Assembly (NCBI GenBank): GCA_003446015.1
Contig: DMBU01000034.1
Location: 1 to 24,627 of the forward strand
Source of the DNA: Bacteroidales bacterium
Lineage (GTDB): Bacteria > Bacteroidota > Bacteroidia > Bacteroidales > UBA12077
Direction: 5' to 3'
DNA: 24,627 nt
Shown one piece after another: positions 1 through 6,886 of this stretch; position 1 is the first letter of the stretch, and every line of letters starts with the position of its first letter. A model generated the notes under the pieces. That model was given only the letters and a program-made list of their open reading frames with translations, ran no database searches and was not told the origin of the DNA. The translations under genes and the position numbers were made by a program.

Positions 1-1
1 A

Positions 2-127
2 GCCAAAAAAGTGTATTTAAATTATAAAAAAATGGTCAAATCAGTATTTGGTGATTCTGATATCCCACAACTTTATCATTTGATCCCATTCTTGCCTGTT
101 GAGGTTATAAAAAAGATCGGAAGATAA
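2..127 (+). CDS. C-terminal 41 residues of an unidentified protein (partial)
   Basis: An open frame enters from the left edge and ends at TAA 125-127, leaving 41 residues that finish in FLPVEVIKKIGR. The frame has no internal stop, and the next gene converges on it across a short hairpin, so it is probably the true 3' end of a gene. The segment is basic and ends in a hydrophobic/lysine pattern. It is too short to assign to a family, and I do not recognise it. Confidence 0.5.
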   Translation, partial: AKKVYLNYKKMVKSVFGDSDIPQLYHLIPFLPVEVIKKIGR

Positions 128-138
128 TAATTTTCCTG

Positions 139-154
139 CCTTGGCTGACCAAGG
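139..154. terminator. Hairpin between convergent genes
   Basis: A perfect 6-bp stem CCTTGG/CCAAGG with loop CTGA lies in the 29 bp between two convergent stop codons (127 and 157). The flanks are T-rich upstream and GTTT downstream. This is a plausible weak bidirectional terminator, but it has no strong T-run on either strand. Confidence 0.4.
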
Positions 155-156
155 GT

Positions 157-558
157 TTACTCTTCTTGTTTTTTGATGTATTCGTTTTGATAACAATCGT
201 GGCACTCGTCGTATAATATCAGTTTGTTCCCTTCCGCTTCAATGGATTGTTTTTGGCCGTTTTCATAAACAATTAAAAACGTTTCTTCGGAGACTCTAAT
301 AGAACGCCCTTTTTCAATTTTATAGCTCATTTCGAGCGCTAAGCTATCGTTCGTGTATTGAAAGAATTTATCCGAAGTAAACTCGATGGTAATTTGATTT
401 CCTGTTGTAGCAGGATTTATCGTTTTTCCCATGATTCCTCCTGAGGATTCAATCCACGACCATTTCCCGATTAATTCTTTTGTAATTTGCGATTCCACGT
501 TTTTTGAACAAAAGGTAAGTGAACTAATAAAGCTTAAAAGTAAGATTAAATTTTTCAT
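157..558 (-). CDS. Lipocalin-like domain lipoprotein
   Basis: The gene encodes 133 residues from the ATG at 558. A longer frame reaches 597, but the start at 558 gives a clean lipoprotein signal (MKNLILLLS..., lipobox LTFC followed by SKN), so the extra 13 residues are rejected. After the lipid-anchored Cys comes ELIGKWSWIESSGGI, then alternating beta strands and a late DECHDC segment. The GKW opening and GG segment match small Bacteroidota lipocalin-like lipoproteins, which are predicted to sit in the periplasm or outer membrane and bind an unknown small hydrophobic ligand. It is the last of three co-oriented envelope genes. The family placement rests on pattern only, and no specific function is known. 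Confidence 0.7.
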   Translation of the reverse strand: MKNLILLLSFISSLTFCSKNVESQITKELIGKWSWIESSGGIMGKTINPATTGNQITIEFTSDKFFQYTNDSLALEMSYKIEKGRSIRVSEETFLIVYENGQKQSIEAEGNKLILYDECHDCYQNEYIKKQEE

Positions 559-622
559 TTTTAAAGATATTAAATTTGAATTAAAGAACAAAAACAATTG
601 TGTAACAATAGTTTAAATTACC

Positions 623-1438
623 TTAGTATGAGTTAGGTACTTTCCGATAAGTCTGAACATAGCGGAAACCAACATTCAAATCGACATCATTTTTTAATTT
701 ATAGGGAGTACTTGTTTGTGATGCTTTATTGTAAATTACGATATACGGAGAATCTAAATTCAATGATAAATTAGTTAAATATGTCAATTTTGAGAACGAT
801 TCAAGAGTCAATTCATTGGTATGATAATAGAATTTAACAAGCTCCGGGTCGTTGTAAGATGAATTTTCTTTAAATGCACGCGAGAAATTAATATTAATAA
901 AATGCTTTGCACCTTCAATTTCTACTGAAAGAGGTAAACGATAATCTTTTTCGTGAGGTAAATTAGCTTCGTCTAATTCAGAATTAACCTGCCGTGTTTT
1001 CCACTGACAAAATAATTGAGCCTGATTCCAGCTAACTCCCAATACAGGGTAGTTTTCGTATTTACTATTGTTAAAGTACTCCTTGTAAGAAATCTGCAAG
1101 GATTTTATTTCTTGTGATTCAAGTTCTTTGGACGGCAATGCAGTTTGATAATGAACGGGACTCGATTTAATTGCATTTAAATAGTCTTTATATTCTTTGT
1201 TTGAAACCATGCTGCTAATCCAGTATGGATCTGATCGAACAGCAATACCAGCAGTGTCGTTATTTAAAATACGAATTAATTTTACTTCACGTTCTGATGG
1301 GATGTAATCCATCTTTTCAACGATCACCTGATGTTCTTTAAAAATGCTGGTATCTCTTATTTGTTCCTGAGCATGAGCACCAGATATTAAAACAATTGAA
1401 AAGAACAATGCAATGCTGTAATAAGGTAATCTTCTCAT
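623..1438 (-). CDS. Secreted SUMF1/FGE-like domain protein (GldJ/GldK-like)
   Basis: The gene encodes 271 residues from the ATG at 1438. A frame open to 1534 exists, but the start at 1438 gives a clear type I signal peptide (MRRLPYYSIALFFSIVLISG, cut near AHAQ). Three motifs of the formylglycine-generating-enzyme fold are visible: YPVLGVSWNQAQLFCQWKT, then YRLPLSVE, then a terminal NVGFRYVQ. The WNQAQLFCQW form resembles the gliding/T9SS lipoproteins GldJ and GldK more than true sulfatase-maturing enzymes. Unlike GldJ/GldK, it has no lipobox and the domain is short, so it is probably a non-catalytic structural or binding protein of the periplasm. It lies between two other exported proteins in the same orientation. 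Confidence 0.75.
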   Translation of the reverse strand: MRRLPYYSIALFFSIVLISGAHAQEQIRDTSIFKEHQVIVEKMDYIPSEREVKLIRILNNDTAGIAVRSDPYWISSMVSNKEYKDYLNAIKSSPVHYQTALPSKELESQEIKSLQISYKEYFNNSKYENYPVLGVSWNQAQLFCQWKTRQVNSELDEANLPHEKDYRLPLSVEIEGAKHFININFSRAFKENSSYNDPELVKFYYHTNELTLESFSKLTYLTNLSLNLDSPYIVIYNKASQTSTPYKLKNDVDLNVGFRYVQTYRKVPNSY

Positions 1439-1540
1439 GGTTGCATTCAATTGGTTATAAACTAAAGATAATAAAATATTCGTTAACCCTATATAGCAAA
1501 TTAATAAACTAAGGTGAACGTTATGAAATTTCAATTATTC

Positions 1541-2011
1541 TCAGAAAGGAATATAAGCCCCAATGGAATAAGTCAACATGATAGGAGATTGTTCGTAATC
1601 GTCAGGCATTGCAGGGCCTTTTTCTAAAGGTACTCCTAATCCAATTTGAGCTGTAAACCATCTTTTACCTCTAAAAACAAAACTTGCACCAACCAGGTTT
1701 TGGGCAAAAGACGGGCCAATTCCCTGATTCCAGTAATTGAATGAAATAAAAGAACTTCGAATTGTAGGTTTTAGATGATAATTAATGGCTGCCCCAAAGG
1801 CAATGTAACCTATTCCTGCCTGAAATCCTACTCTGTTTGATATTAAAAATTCAAAATCGGCTCCAACCAAGGCTCCTCCACCTTGTAAAATTCCAATAGT
1901 GACACAAGCAGTTTTTTCTTCTTCAACCCAGGTGGTCTCTGAAAGATATTGAGCTAATAATTGAAATTGAAAACTTGTAAATACGAAAACGAATAAAGCA
2001 ATTTTTCTCAT
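1541..2011 (-). CDS. Small secreted, outer-membrane-like protein
   Basis: The gene encodes 156 residues. A signal peptide (MRKIALFVFVFTSFQFQLLA, cut before Q) is followed by amphipathic beta strands rich in Gly and aromatic residues (VGFQAGIGYIAFGAAINYHL). The chain ends in ...YIPF, with the terminal aromatic residue usual in outer-membrane barrels. The length would fit a small barrel of about eight strands. I do not recognise a named family. It is the first gene of a minus-strand trio with the SUMF1-domain protein and the lipocalin-like lipoprotein, so an envelope role is likely but unspecified. Confidence 0.65.
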   Translation of the reverse strand: MRKIALFVFVFTSFQFQLLAQYLSETTWVEEEKTACVTIGILQGGGALVGADFEFLISNRVGFQAGIGYIAFGAAINYHLKPTIRSSFISFNYWNQGIGPSFAQNLVGASFVFRGKRWFTAQIGLGVPLEKGPAMPDDYEQSPIMLTYSIGAYIPF

Positions 2012-2527
2012 CGGGTTAAATCCTTTTTATTTTATGAATTAAACATTTTGTTAGAAATCACAACCTTTACTTAAAGGTAATATTCTTTTTTAAAAATTAA
2101 TAAATATGACTTATTTATTCAAATTTTTATTGAAGCTAAGCAATACAAATTAGCATGTTGAAGTTGAATATTTGTTCTGCTTTATATGACATGAAAAAAT
2201 TAGTGCGGCTAGCTTAAATTGGATTATTTGAAATTGATTTCTTTGGTCAATAATTTGATCTTGTTTCGCAAACTTTACCAAGAGGAGGATTTTAAATTAA
2301 AATCAAGATGACTTCTTAAATTGATAGTAAATCTCATGAATAAAATCAATTGTTTCAGGCACTTAAATCAAAATAAATAAAAGATAAGTAGCTTTTTACG
2401 ATAGAATATAGATTTAATTCCTACCTTTGTCGCTCAAAATAGTTATTCTAGTCTTGCACTTTCCTATTCTTATTCGACAGGCTTACTTCAATTTCTATCA
2501 TTATTTACTTAATATTTTATACTTAAG
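2012..2527. other. 516-bp divergent intergenic region
   Basis: No gene is supported here. The stretch is very AT-rich and separates the minus-strand envelope trio from the plus-strand RRM gene. It holds a 16-bp palindrome ACCTTTA-CT-TAAAGGT at 2063-2078, about 50 bp upstream of the outer-membrane-like gene. Its minus strand also contains the -7-like TACCTTTA. On the plus strand there is a good -7 element at 2422-2429. A 20-codon frame at 2155-2217 has no supporting evidence. Confidence 0.6.
2422..2429 (+). promoter_or_regulatory. Bacteroidota -7 element for the RRM gene
   Basis: TACCTTTG matches the Bacteroidota sigma-factor -7 consensus TAnnTTTG exactly. A clear TTTG at the -33 position is absent; only a T-run lies near 2393-2397. 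Transcription would begin near 2436 and give an unusually long 5' UTR of about 90 nt before the ATG at 2528. Confidence 0.5.
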
Positions 2528-2818
2528 ATGAACATTTTCGTAGCAAAGTTAAGTTCTGCTACTACTAGCGAGGACTTAAAAGATTTATTTGAAGAATACG
2601 GTGAAATCGTATCTGCAAAGGTTATTATGGACAAATTTACAGGCGAATCAAAACGTTTTGGATTCGTAGAAATGAAAGGCAAAGACGAAGGCTTAAAAGC
2701 TATTCAGGAGTTGGATCAGTGCGAATACGACAACAGTGTAATCGTTGTTAAAAAAGCAGAACCAAAAACTGAGAACAGCAGAGGTAATAGCAGACCTGGT
2801 GGAAACAGAAGATATTAA
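2528..2818 (+). CDS. RRM-domain RNA-binding protein
   Basis: The gene encodes 96 residues forming a single RNA recognition motif. RNP2 is MNIFVAKL at residues 1-8 and RNP1 is KRFGFVEM near residue 42, with the usual beta-alpha-beta spacing (DLKDLFEEYGEI helix between them). After about residue 77 comes a short basic, Gly/Asn/Arg-rich tail ending GGNRRY, which would add non-specific RNA contacts. Single-RRM proteins of this size are common in Bacteroidota and act as cytoplasmic post-transcriptional regulators. The gene stands alone between a long leader and a strong terminator, so it is monocistronic. The long leader may be a site of cold-shock-type or autogenous control, which is inference. 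Confidence 0.92.
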   Translation: MNIFVAKLSSATTSEDLKDLFEEYGEIVSAKVIMDKFTGESKRFGFVEMKGKDEGLKAIQELDQCEYDNSVIVVKKAEPKTENSRGNSRPGGNRRY

Positions 2819-2838
2819 TCTCATATCATCCCAAAATA

Positions 2839-2866
2839 AAAAGGCTATCAACATTGATAGCCTTTT
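2839..2866. terminator. Bidirectional rho-independent terminator
   Basis: AAAAGGCTATCA (2839-2850) pairs perfectly with TGATAGCCTTTT (2855-2866) around the loop ACAT. The hairpin follows the RRM stop by 20 bp. On the minus strand it is followed by a T-rich tract and lies 30 bp past the stop of the esterase gene, so it probably serves both convergent transcripts. Confidence 0.85.
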
Positions 2867-2895
2867 CTATTTTCAACAACTTAATATTTTATAGA

Positions 2896-3678
2896 CTAGT
2901 TATTATAAATAAAATTTAGTCCTTCTCTAATTCCTCCTTCTGGCACATGACCTTCATTTTCTATACTTTTTATTTCAATAATAAGATTATTGCTGAAATG
3001 ATCTGAAAGTAATTTGCTGAAACTTTCTATGTGTCCGATAACTCTTGGCGAAGGGTCTTTCATTCCATAATAAATGAAAAGATGTTTTCCATCGAGTTTG
3101 CTTATAGGATTGAATTGATTTACTTTCTCTGTCATAAAGTTACTACAATAACCAATGGTAGCACTGCTGGAAATGTAAGCATCAAAACTTTCAGGTTTAG
3201 TCAGCATGGCATAAATTGTAAATAAACCAGCATTTGAACCTCCATACAAAATCTTTTTACCAGTTGCATTATAGTTTTTATTAACGTAGGCTTGCAGCTC
3301 AATACTTAGAAATTCTAAAAACATAGCTGCTTCACCTGATCCTTCGCGGGATTCAACTTTAACAGGAATCATATCCCTGTTTCTGTTTTCATCAGTTTTA
3401 ATTCCAATGATAATATGAGGATTTGTTTGTGTTGAAATCAAAGTCTCTTCATATAGGTTTAAATACTCACCATCAAGAATATATAAAACCGGATAAGAGG
3501 TGTTTTCCCAATTATCTGGTAGATGAATAAAAATAGTACGATCCTCATTCAGAATGTTTGAACGAATTTGTTGAAGACATACATTTTCAAATTTTTCAGC
3601 AGGTGTTAACTGAGAAAATACTTCCTGACCGGATAATAGCAGTTGAAACAGAATAACAAAAAGGGCGATGTTTCTCAT
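2896..3678 (-). CDS. Secreted alpha/beta-hydrolase of the esterase D / enterochelin esterase type
   Basis: The gene encodes 260 residues beginning with a signal peptide (MRNIALFVILFQLLLSGQ..., cut near FSQ). The mature part has the esterase D order: a beta-rich opening with HLPDNW and PVLYILDGEY, the nucleophile elbow ILYGGSNAG (Ser148), a probable acidic residue in GMKDPSP (Asp208) and the catalytic His in NEGHVPEGG (His244). The elbow reads G-G-S-N-A rather than G-x-S-x-G, but the following Gly is kept. The family hydrolyses esters such as siderophore, S-formylglutathione or acyl-sugar esters; the substrate here is unknown. It is the last gene of a four-gene operon, 17 bp after the YhcH-family gene, and is predicted to be periplasmic. 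Confidence 0.8.
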   Translation of the reverse strand: MRNIALFVILFQLLLSGQEVFSQLTPAEKFENVCLQQIRSNILNEDRTIFIHLPDNWENTSYPVLYILDGEYLNLYEETLISTQTNPHIIIGIKTDENRNRDMIPVKVESREGSGEAAMFLEFLSIELQAYVNKNYNATGKKILYGGSNAGLFTIYAMLTKPESFDAYISSSATIGYCSNFMTEKVNQFNPISKLDGKHLFIYYGMKDPSPRVIGHIESFSKLLSDHFSNNLIIEIKSIENEGHVPEGGIREGLNFIYNN

Positions 3679-3695
3679 TCTTAAACTTTTATTTT

Positions 3696-4148
3696 TTAAA
3701 CTATACTCTTCACTTTAATGACTACCTTTTTAACCTTCGCAGGCTGAGTTTCAAGTATTCCCGGCATATGCAAATCACCCGGGAAAAAGATGGCAAACAT
3801 TCCCGCTTCTAACTTTACAAGCGATGTTTCTCCATCGAAAAATGTGATGTCTTTTTCAGGATCTGTTACAACTATAACTTGATTTTTTAAAGTTGCAACA
3901 CCAATTAATTCAGTTCCGGAATGAATATACTGAATGTCGATGTACTTTTTGTGAGCTTCCGGTTTAGCATCTTTTGCATCTTTTGTGTTGTATTCCTGAA
4001 CCAGTGCAAAAATGTTTTCCCCTTCGATTTCGTATTTCCCGTCATCTAATAAAGAGAAATCGGTTTTCTGTATATATTCAAAAGCTTTATCAAACCTTGG
4101 ATGCAGGCTTTTATACAATCCTGAATTTTCAATTTTATCAAGTACCAT
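3696..4148 (-). CDS. YhcH/YjgK/YiaL family protein (NanQ-like, DUF386)
   Basis: The gene encodes 150 residues, the normal length for the family. Recognisable blocks are LVQEYNTK (residues 50-56), PEAHKKYIDIQYIHSGTE (63-80, with Glu64, His66 and Asp71 as likely metal ligands) and FFPGDLHMPG (121-130, with His127). This cupin-like fold includes E. coli NanQ/YhcH, an N-acetylneuraminate anomerase, and YiaL of sugar catabolism. No signal peptide is present, so it should be cytoplasmic. No sialic acid genes are visible nearby. It sits between a methyltransferase (13 bp) and an esterase (17 bp), so the substrate may be another sugar or sugar-like compound. Confidence 0.88.
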   Translation of the reverse strand: MVLDKIENSGLYKSLHPRFDKAFEYIQKTDFSLLDDGKYEIEGENIFALVQEYNTKDAKDAKPEAHKKYIDIQYIHSGTELIGVATLKNQVIVVTDPEKDITFFDGETSLVKLEAGMFAIFFPGDLHMPGILETQPAKVKKVVIKVKSIV

Positions 4149-4161
4149 AACGAACTAAAAA

Positions 4162-4932
4162 TTATTGTTTTTTTAACACGTAACTATAGTAAATGTATTT
4201 TTGTGTTGCAAATTGATTGTAGGTATTAGACCCAACTGTTCCGGCAAAATCCAGGGCTATTTTGTGAAGAAATTTAGGAGCCAGCTTTTTAATAAGAACA
4301 CGTCGGCGTTTATCATCGTGTTCAAGCGCGGCTACAACTTCTTTGGTAATTAAGCGTTCTTTTAACACTGTTAATCCGCTTGATTCCAGTTCCTTTTTTA
4401 GATCTTCCATCTCAAAATCATAACGGAAATCGGTGTATAAAAAATGTCCGTTAGGGCGCAAGATACGTGACACTTCACCCAAAAAAGCTTTCATATCAGG
4501 GTAACGGTGCGATGACTCTATATTTAGAACAACATCATAACTATTATCTTTAAGATCCAGATTTTGTGCATCTCCTTGTGAAAATGACAAACCATCGATT
4601 TGGTAATATTTATTACAAAATGATGCTGCCCGACTATCTAAATCAATACCTTTAGCGGTTGCAGGAGCAAATGTTTTAGCTATGTAGGAAAGTCCACCAC
4701 CTCTTCCACAACCAATTTCAATAATATCTTTTTCTTTTATATCGGTTTCTTTTGCCAAATGATGATATAACTGTATGGAATAACGATTAGCTTCGTTTTG
4801 TTCATCCAGGGATATGTTCAGATCATCACCTGAGTATCCATAATTCATAAATAATACTTCAGCATTTTTATCAACCTTATTTACATACCAATACCAAATT
4901 CTGAACAGCATTTCGCGAAAATTAAACTTCAT
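4162..4932 (-). CDS. Class I SAM-dependent methyltransferase
   Basis: The gene encodes 256 residues. SAM-binding motif I is IIEIGCGRGGG (residues 70-80), the acidic residue closing strand 2 is in GIDLDS (near 97), GDAQNLD follows at about 120, then DVVLNIESSHRYPD and RILRPNGHFLYTDFR. A segment before the core reads MNYGYSGDD. This NYGY-type opening and the ESSHRYPD segment resemble methyltransferases of lipid-like or polyketide substrates such as the phthiotriol methyltransferase group. The N-terminus contains RIWYWYV, an aromatic amphipathic stretch that could touch membrane. It lies 10 bp downstream of an acyltransferase gene, which fits a lipid substrate. That substrate is inference. Confidence 0.82.
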   Translation of the reverse strand: MKFNFREMLFRIWYWYVNKVDKNAEVLFMNYGYSGDDLNISLDEQNEANRYSIQLYHHLAKETDIKEKDIIEIGCGRGGGLSYIAKTFAPATAKGIDLDSRAASFCNKYYQIDGLSFSQGDAQNLDLKDNSYDVVLNIESSHRYPDMKAFLGEVSRILRPNGHFLYTDFRYDFEMEDLKKELESSGLTVLKERLITKEVVAALEHDDKRRRVLIKKLAPKFLHKIALDFAGTVGSNTYNQFATQKYIYYSYVLKKQ

Positions 4933-4942
4933 GGTTTTTAGA

Positions 4943-5794
4943 TTAAAAATTAATACTCGTTGACTTATTTTTTCCTAAGTCATATACATGAGCGCGGATC
5001 TTTTGGGCCCATTCGTGGGCCGAGGAAGATTTATCAAGCATGCTATATGGTATAGGTTTTCCTATTATTACTTTTATTGTTGCATTTTTCTTTTTTAACA
5101 TTTCACTGGGTAAAAGAATTAATTCCATATTAAGTTTAATTCCAAGGATATTCCGGATTGTATAAATGGCATAAAACAACCGGGAGTTTCTTCCATGAAA
5201 ATAAAAGGGAACAATGTCTCTTTTACTTGAAATGGCTTTGGTAATAAAACTCTTTTGCCATTCAGCATCCTGTACTTTTCCTTTGTATCGTCGGGATACT
5301 TCACCTGCAGGGAAGTGGGTTATTGGAACGTCTGAGTTATAGGTGTCTTCAAGAGCCTTTATATACTCTTTGGACGATTGTCCAAAAACATTCACTGCGG
5401 CAATAAGAGGGCGCAATTGGGGTAAAAACATAAAAGCATCATTCCCAATAGCCTTAAGAGTTCCATATTTTTGCGAAACGATATATGTTAAAACCAATCC
5501 ATCTATTACACCGAAAGGATGGTTGGCGGCAAAAAAACATTTTCCAATTTCAGGGAGATTTTCTTTTCCTTCAATTTCAAGACTTAGGTTAAATTCTTCA
5601 ATCATTTTTGGAAGAAAATCAACCCCTATGTGATTTGAAGATCTCGTGAGAATATCATTCATTTCATCTTGTTTGATAATTCTCTCAAGGATTTTTATAA
5701 AAAAACGAGGTAGCTTATTTAAAATAGGAGAGTCACCTTCATCAATAATTTTGGCAATATCAATATATTTAATGTTTTTATTCTTTTTTGTCAT
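4943..5794 (-). CDS. PlsC-family lysophospholipid acyltransferase (OlsA/GlsA-like)
   Basis: The gene encodes 283 residues. The acyltransferase motif I is AANHPFGVIDG (His92, Asp98) with a five-residue gap, the NHPxGxxDG form seen in the Bacteroidota hemolysin/ornithine-lipid/glycine-lipid acyltransferases rather than the HxxxxD of PlsC proper. Motif III-like FPAGEVSRR follows at 161-169, then IVPFYFHGRNSR and a late IIGKPIPYSML. The enzyme should transfer an acyl chain to a lyso-lipid at the inner membrane. In glycine-lipid synthesis such an enzyme (GlsA) works with a GNAT partner (GlsB), and no such partner is visible here. It is the first gene of the operon with the methyltransferase, so the two may modify the same lipid. 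Confidence 0.82.
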   Translation of the reverse strand: MTKKNKNIKYIDIAKIIDEGDSPILNKLPRFFIKILERIIKQDEMNDILTRSSNHIGVDFLPKMIEEFNLSLEIEGKENLPEIGKCFFAANHPFGVIDGLVLTYIVSQKYGTLKAIGNDAFMFLPQLRPLIAAVNVFGQSSKEYIKALEDTYNSDVPITHFPAGEVSRRYKGKVQDAEWQKSFITKAISSKRDIVPFYFHGRNSRLFYAIYTIRNILGIKLNMELILLPSEMLKKKNATIKVIIGKPIPYSMLDKSSSAHEWAQKIRAHVYDLGKNKSTSINF

Positions 5795-6041
5795 GTATTC
5801 GGCTGATTAACAGATTTATAAAATCTTTATGATGTGGAAAAACATCATGGTTTGCCTGATTTTTCGAACCATAAATGTAACTAATAATTATAAAAACGAA
5901 AATAAAAGATTGTTGATGCTTAGAATTGATGTAAACAAAAGATTATCGTATTTAATGTAACGTAAAGAATTAGATAAACATAAATTCATTATTGATCTTT
6001 TTAATTGAGCTATATTTGCAAGAAATTTAAAAATAAAGATA
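5795..6041. other. Divergent intergenic region with a hairpin in the acyltransferase leader
   Basis: These 247 bp separate the minus-strand acyltransferase operon from the plus-strand marC-type gene. A perfect 7-bp inverted repeat ATGATGT/ACATCAT with a 6-nt loop lies at 5829-5848, inside the predicted leader of the acyltransferase. A weak minus-strand -7-like element (TACATTTA) lies at 5872-5879. No further gene is supported. Confidence 0.45.
6011..6018 (+). promoter_or_regulatory. -7 element for the MarC-family gene
   Basis: TATATTTG matches TAnnTTTG exactly and sits 23 bp before the ATG at 6042, so the leader would be short (about 17 nt). A TTG at 5992-5994 is the nearest -33 candidate, but the spacer (16 nt) is shorter than the usual 19. 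Confidence 0.5.
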
Positions 6042-6674
6042 ATGATTACTTTATACATTACTGTTTTTGCAGCATTGTTTTCGGTTGTAAATCCTTTGGG
6101 AACGATGCCCATTTTTATTGGGATTACAGAAGATAATACCAGAACAGAAAGAAATAAAATAGCATTAAAGGCAAGCTTATATATGGCTTTAATCTTAACA
6201 GTATCTTATTTTCTGGGTAAATATTTAATCAGCTTCTTTGGTATTAGTATAGAATCACTGCGTATAGCCGGAGGATTGATAATAGCCAGTTCGGGATTTG
6301 CTTTACTAACTGGAAACTTTTCCAAACACAAAGGGATGAGTGATACTGTAAAAGATGAAGCTATTTTAAAAGAAGACCCTTCGTTAACACCTCTTTCTAT
6401 TCCCATGCTTGCTGGTCCAGGATCCATTTCTTTGTTAATTTCGCTTAATGAAAATTATTCAAACTGGATAGAAACATTGGTTATATTCCTTACCATACCG
6501 GCCGTTGGAATAATAACCTGGCTTATTTTACGATCATCCTATTTTATTGTCTCAAAACTTGGCATATCCGGATTAAACTCCATTTCGCGTATTATCGGAT
6601 TCATTGTAATTGCAATAGGGATAGAATATATTATCTCCTCCGTTTTGACGATTGCAAGACAACTTATAGGATAA
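6042..6674 (+). CDS. MarC-family integral membrane protein (UPF0056)
   Basis: The gene encodes 210 residues with about six hydrophobic segments, matching the 200-220 residue size of the MarC/NAAT family. The signature VVNPLGTMPIFIGIT is at residues 15-29 and the second-half repeat marker PLSIPMLAGPGSIS near residues 126-139. It is an inner-membrane protein of uncertain transport role: the family was once linked to multidrug resistance, later disputed, and some archaeal members carry neutral amino acids. It is monocistronic, with its own -7 element, and is followed by a palindromic element that separates it from the convergent kbl-type gene. Confidence 0.9.
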   Translation: MITLYITVFAALFSVVNPLGTMPIFIGITEDNTRTERNKIALKASLYMALILTVSYFLGKYLISFFGISIESLRIAGGLIIASSGFALLTGNFSKHKGMSDTVKDEAILKEDPSLTPLSIPMLAGPGSISLLISLNENYSNWIETLVIFLTIPAVGIITWLILRSSYFIVSKLGISGLNSISRIIGFIVIAIGIEYIISSVLTIARQLIG

Positions 6675-6699
6675 GCAGAACAGATTGAAATCTCTATAA

Positions 6700-6872
6700 G
6701 AAAAGGAGTTGTCCAAAAAGTATTAAGAATTGAGAAACTACTTATCTTTTACTTAGCGAAACTTTGTGTCTTCTTCGTGAAACTCTGTGTAACAACATTT
6801 TGTAATTATACCACAAAGTTACCCAAAGGAAGCACAAAGTTCCTCAAAGGCTTTTTGGACACGCTCTTTCTT
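6700..6872. repeat. MITE/REP-like nested palindromic element
   Basis: An 11-bp perfect inverted repeat TGTCCAAAAAG (6710-6720) / CTTTTTGGACA (6851-6861) encloses a second, imperfect one. The inner left arm (6758-6793) contains AACTTTGTG and ACTCTGTG, and the inner right arm (6809-6850) contains CACAAAGTT twice. The outer arms extend imperfectly into AAAAGGAG and CTCTTTCTTTT. No coding capacity is present. The element fills the space between the convergent marC-type and kbl-type genes and could act as a transcription barrier. Its dispersed nature cannot be confirmed from one copy. Confidence 0.6.
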
Positions 6873-6886
6873 TTCTAAAAAAAGAT

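Noticed and set aside
2155..2217. 20-codon plus-strand frame starting MLKLNICSALYDM
   Set aside because: It has no promoter, no conserved feature and is within chance expectation for AT-rich DNA.
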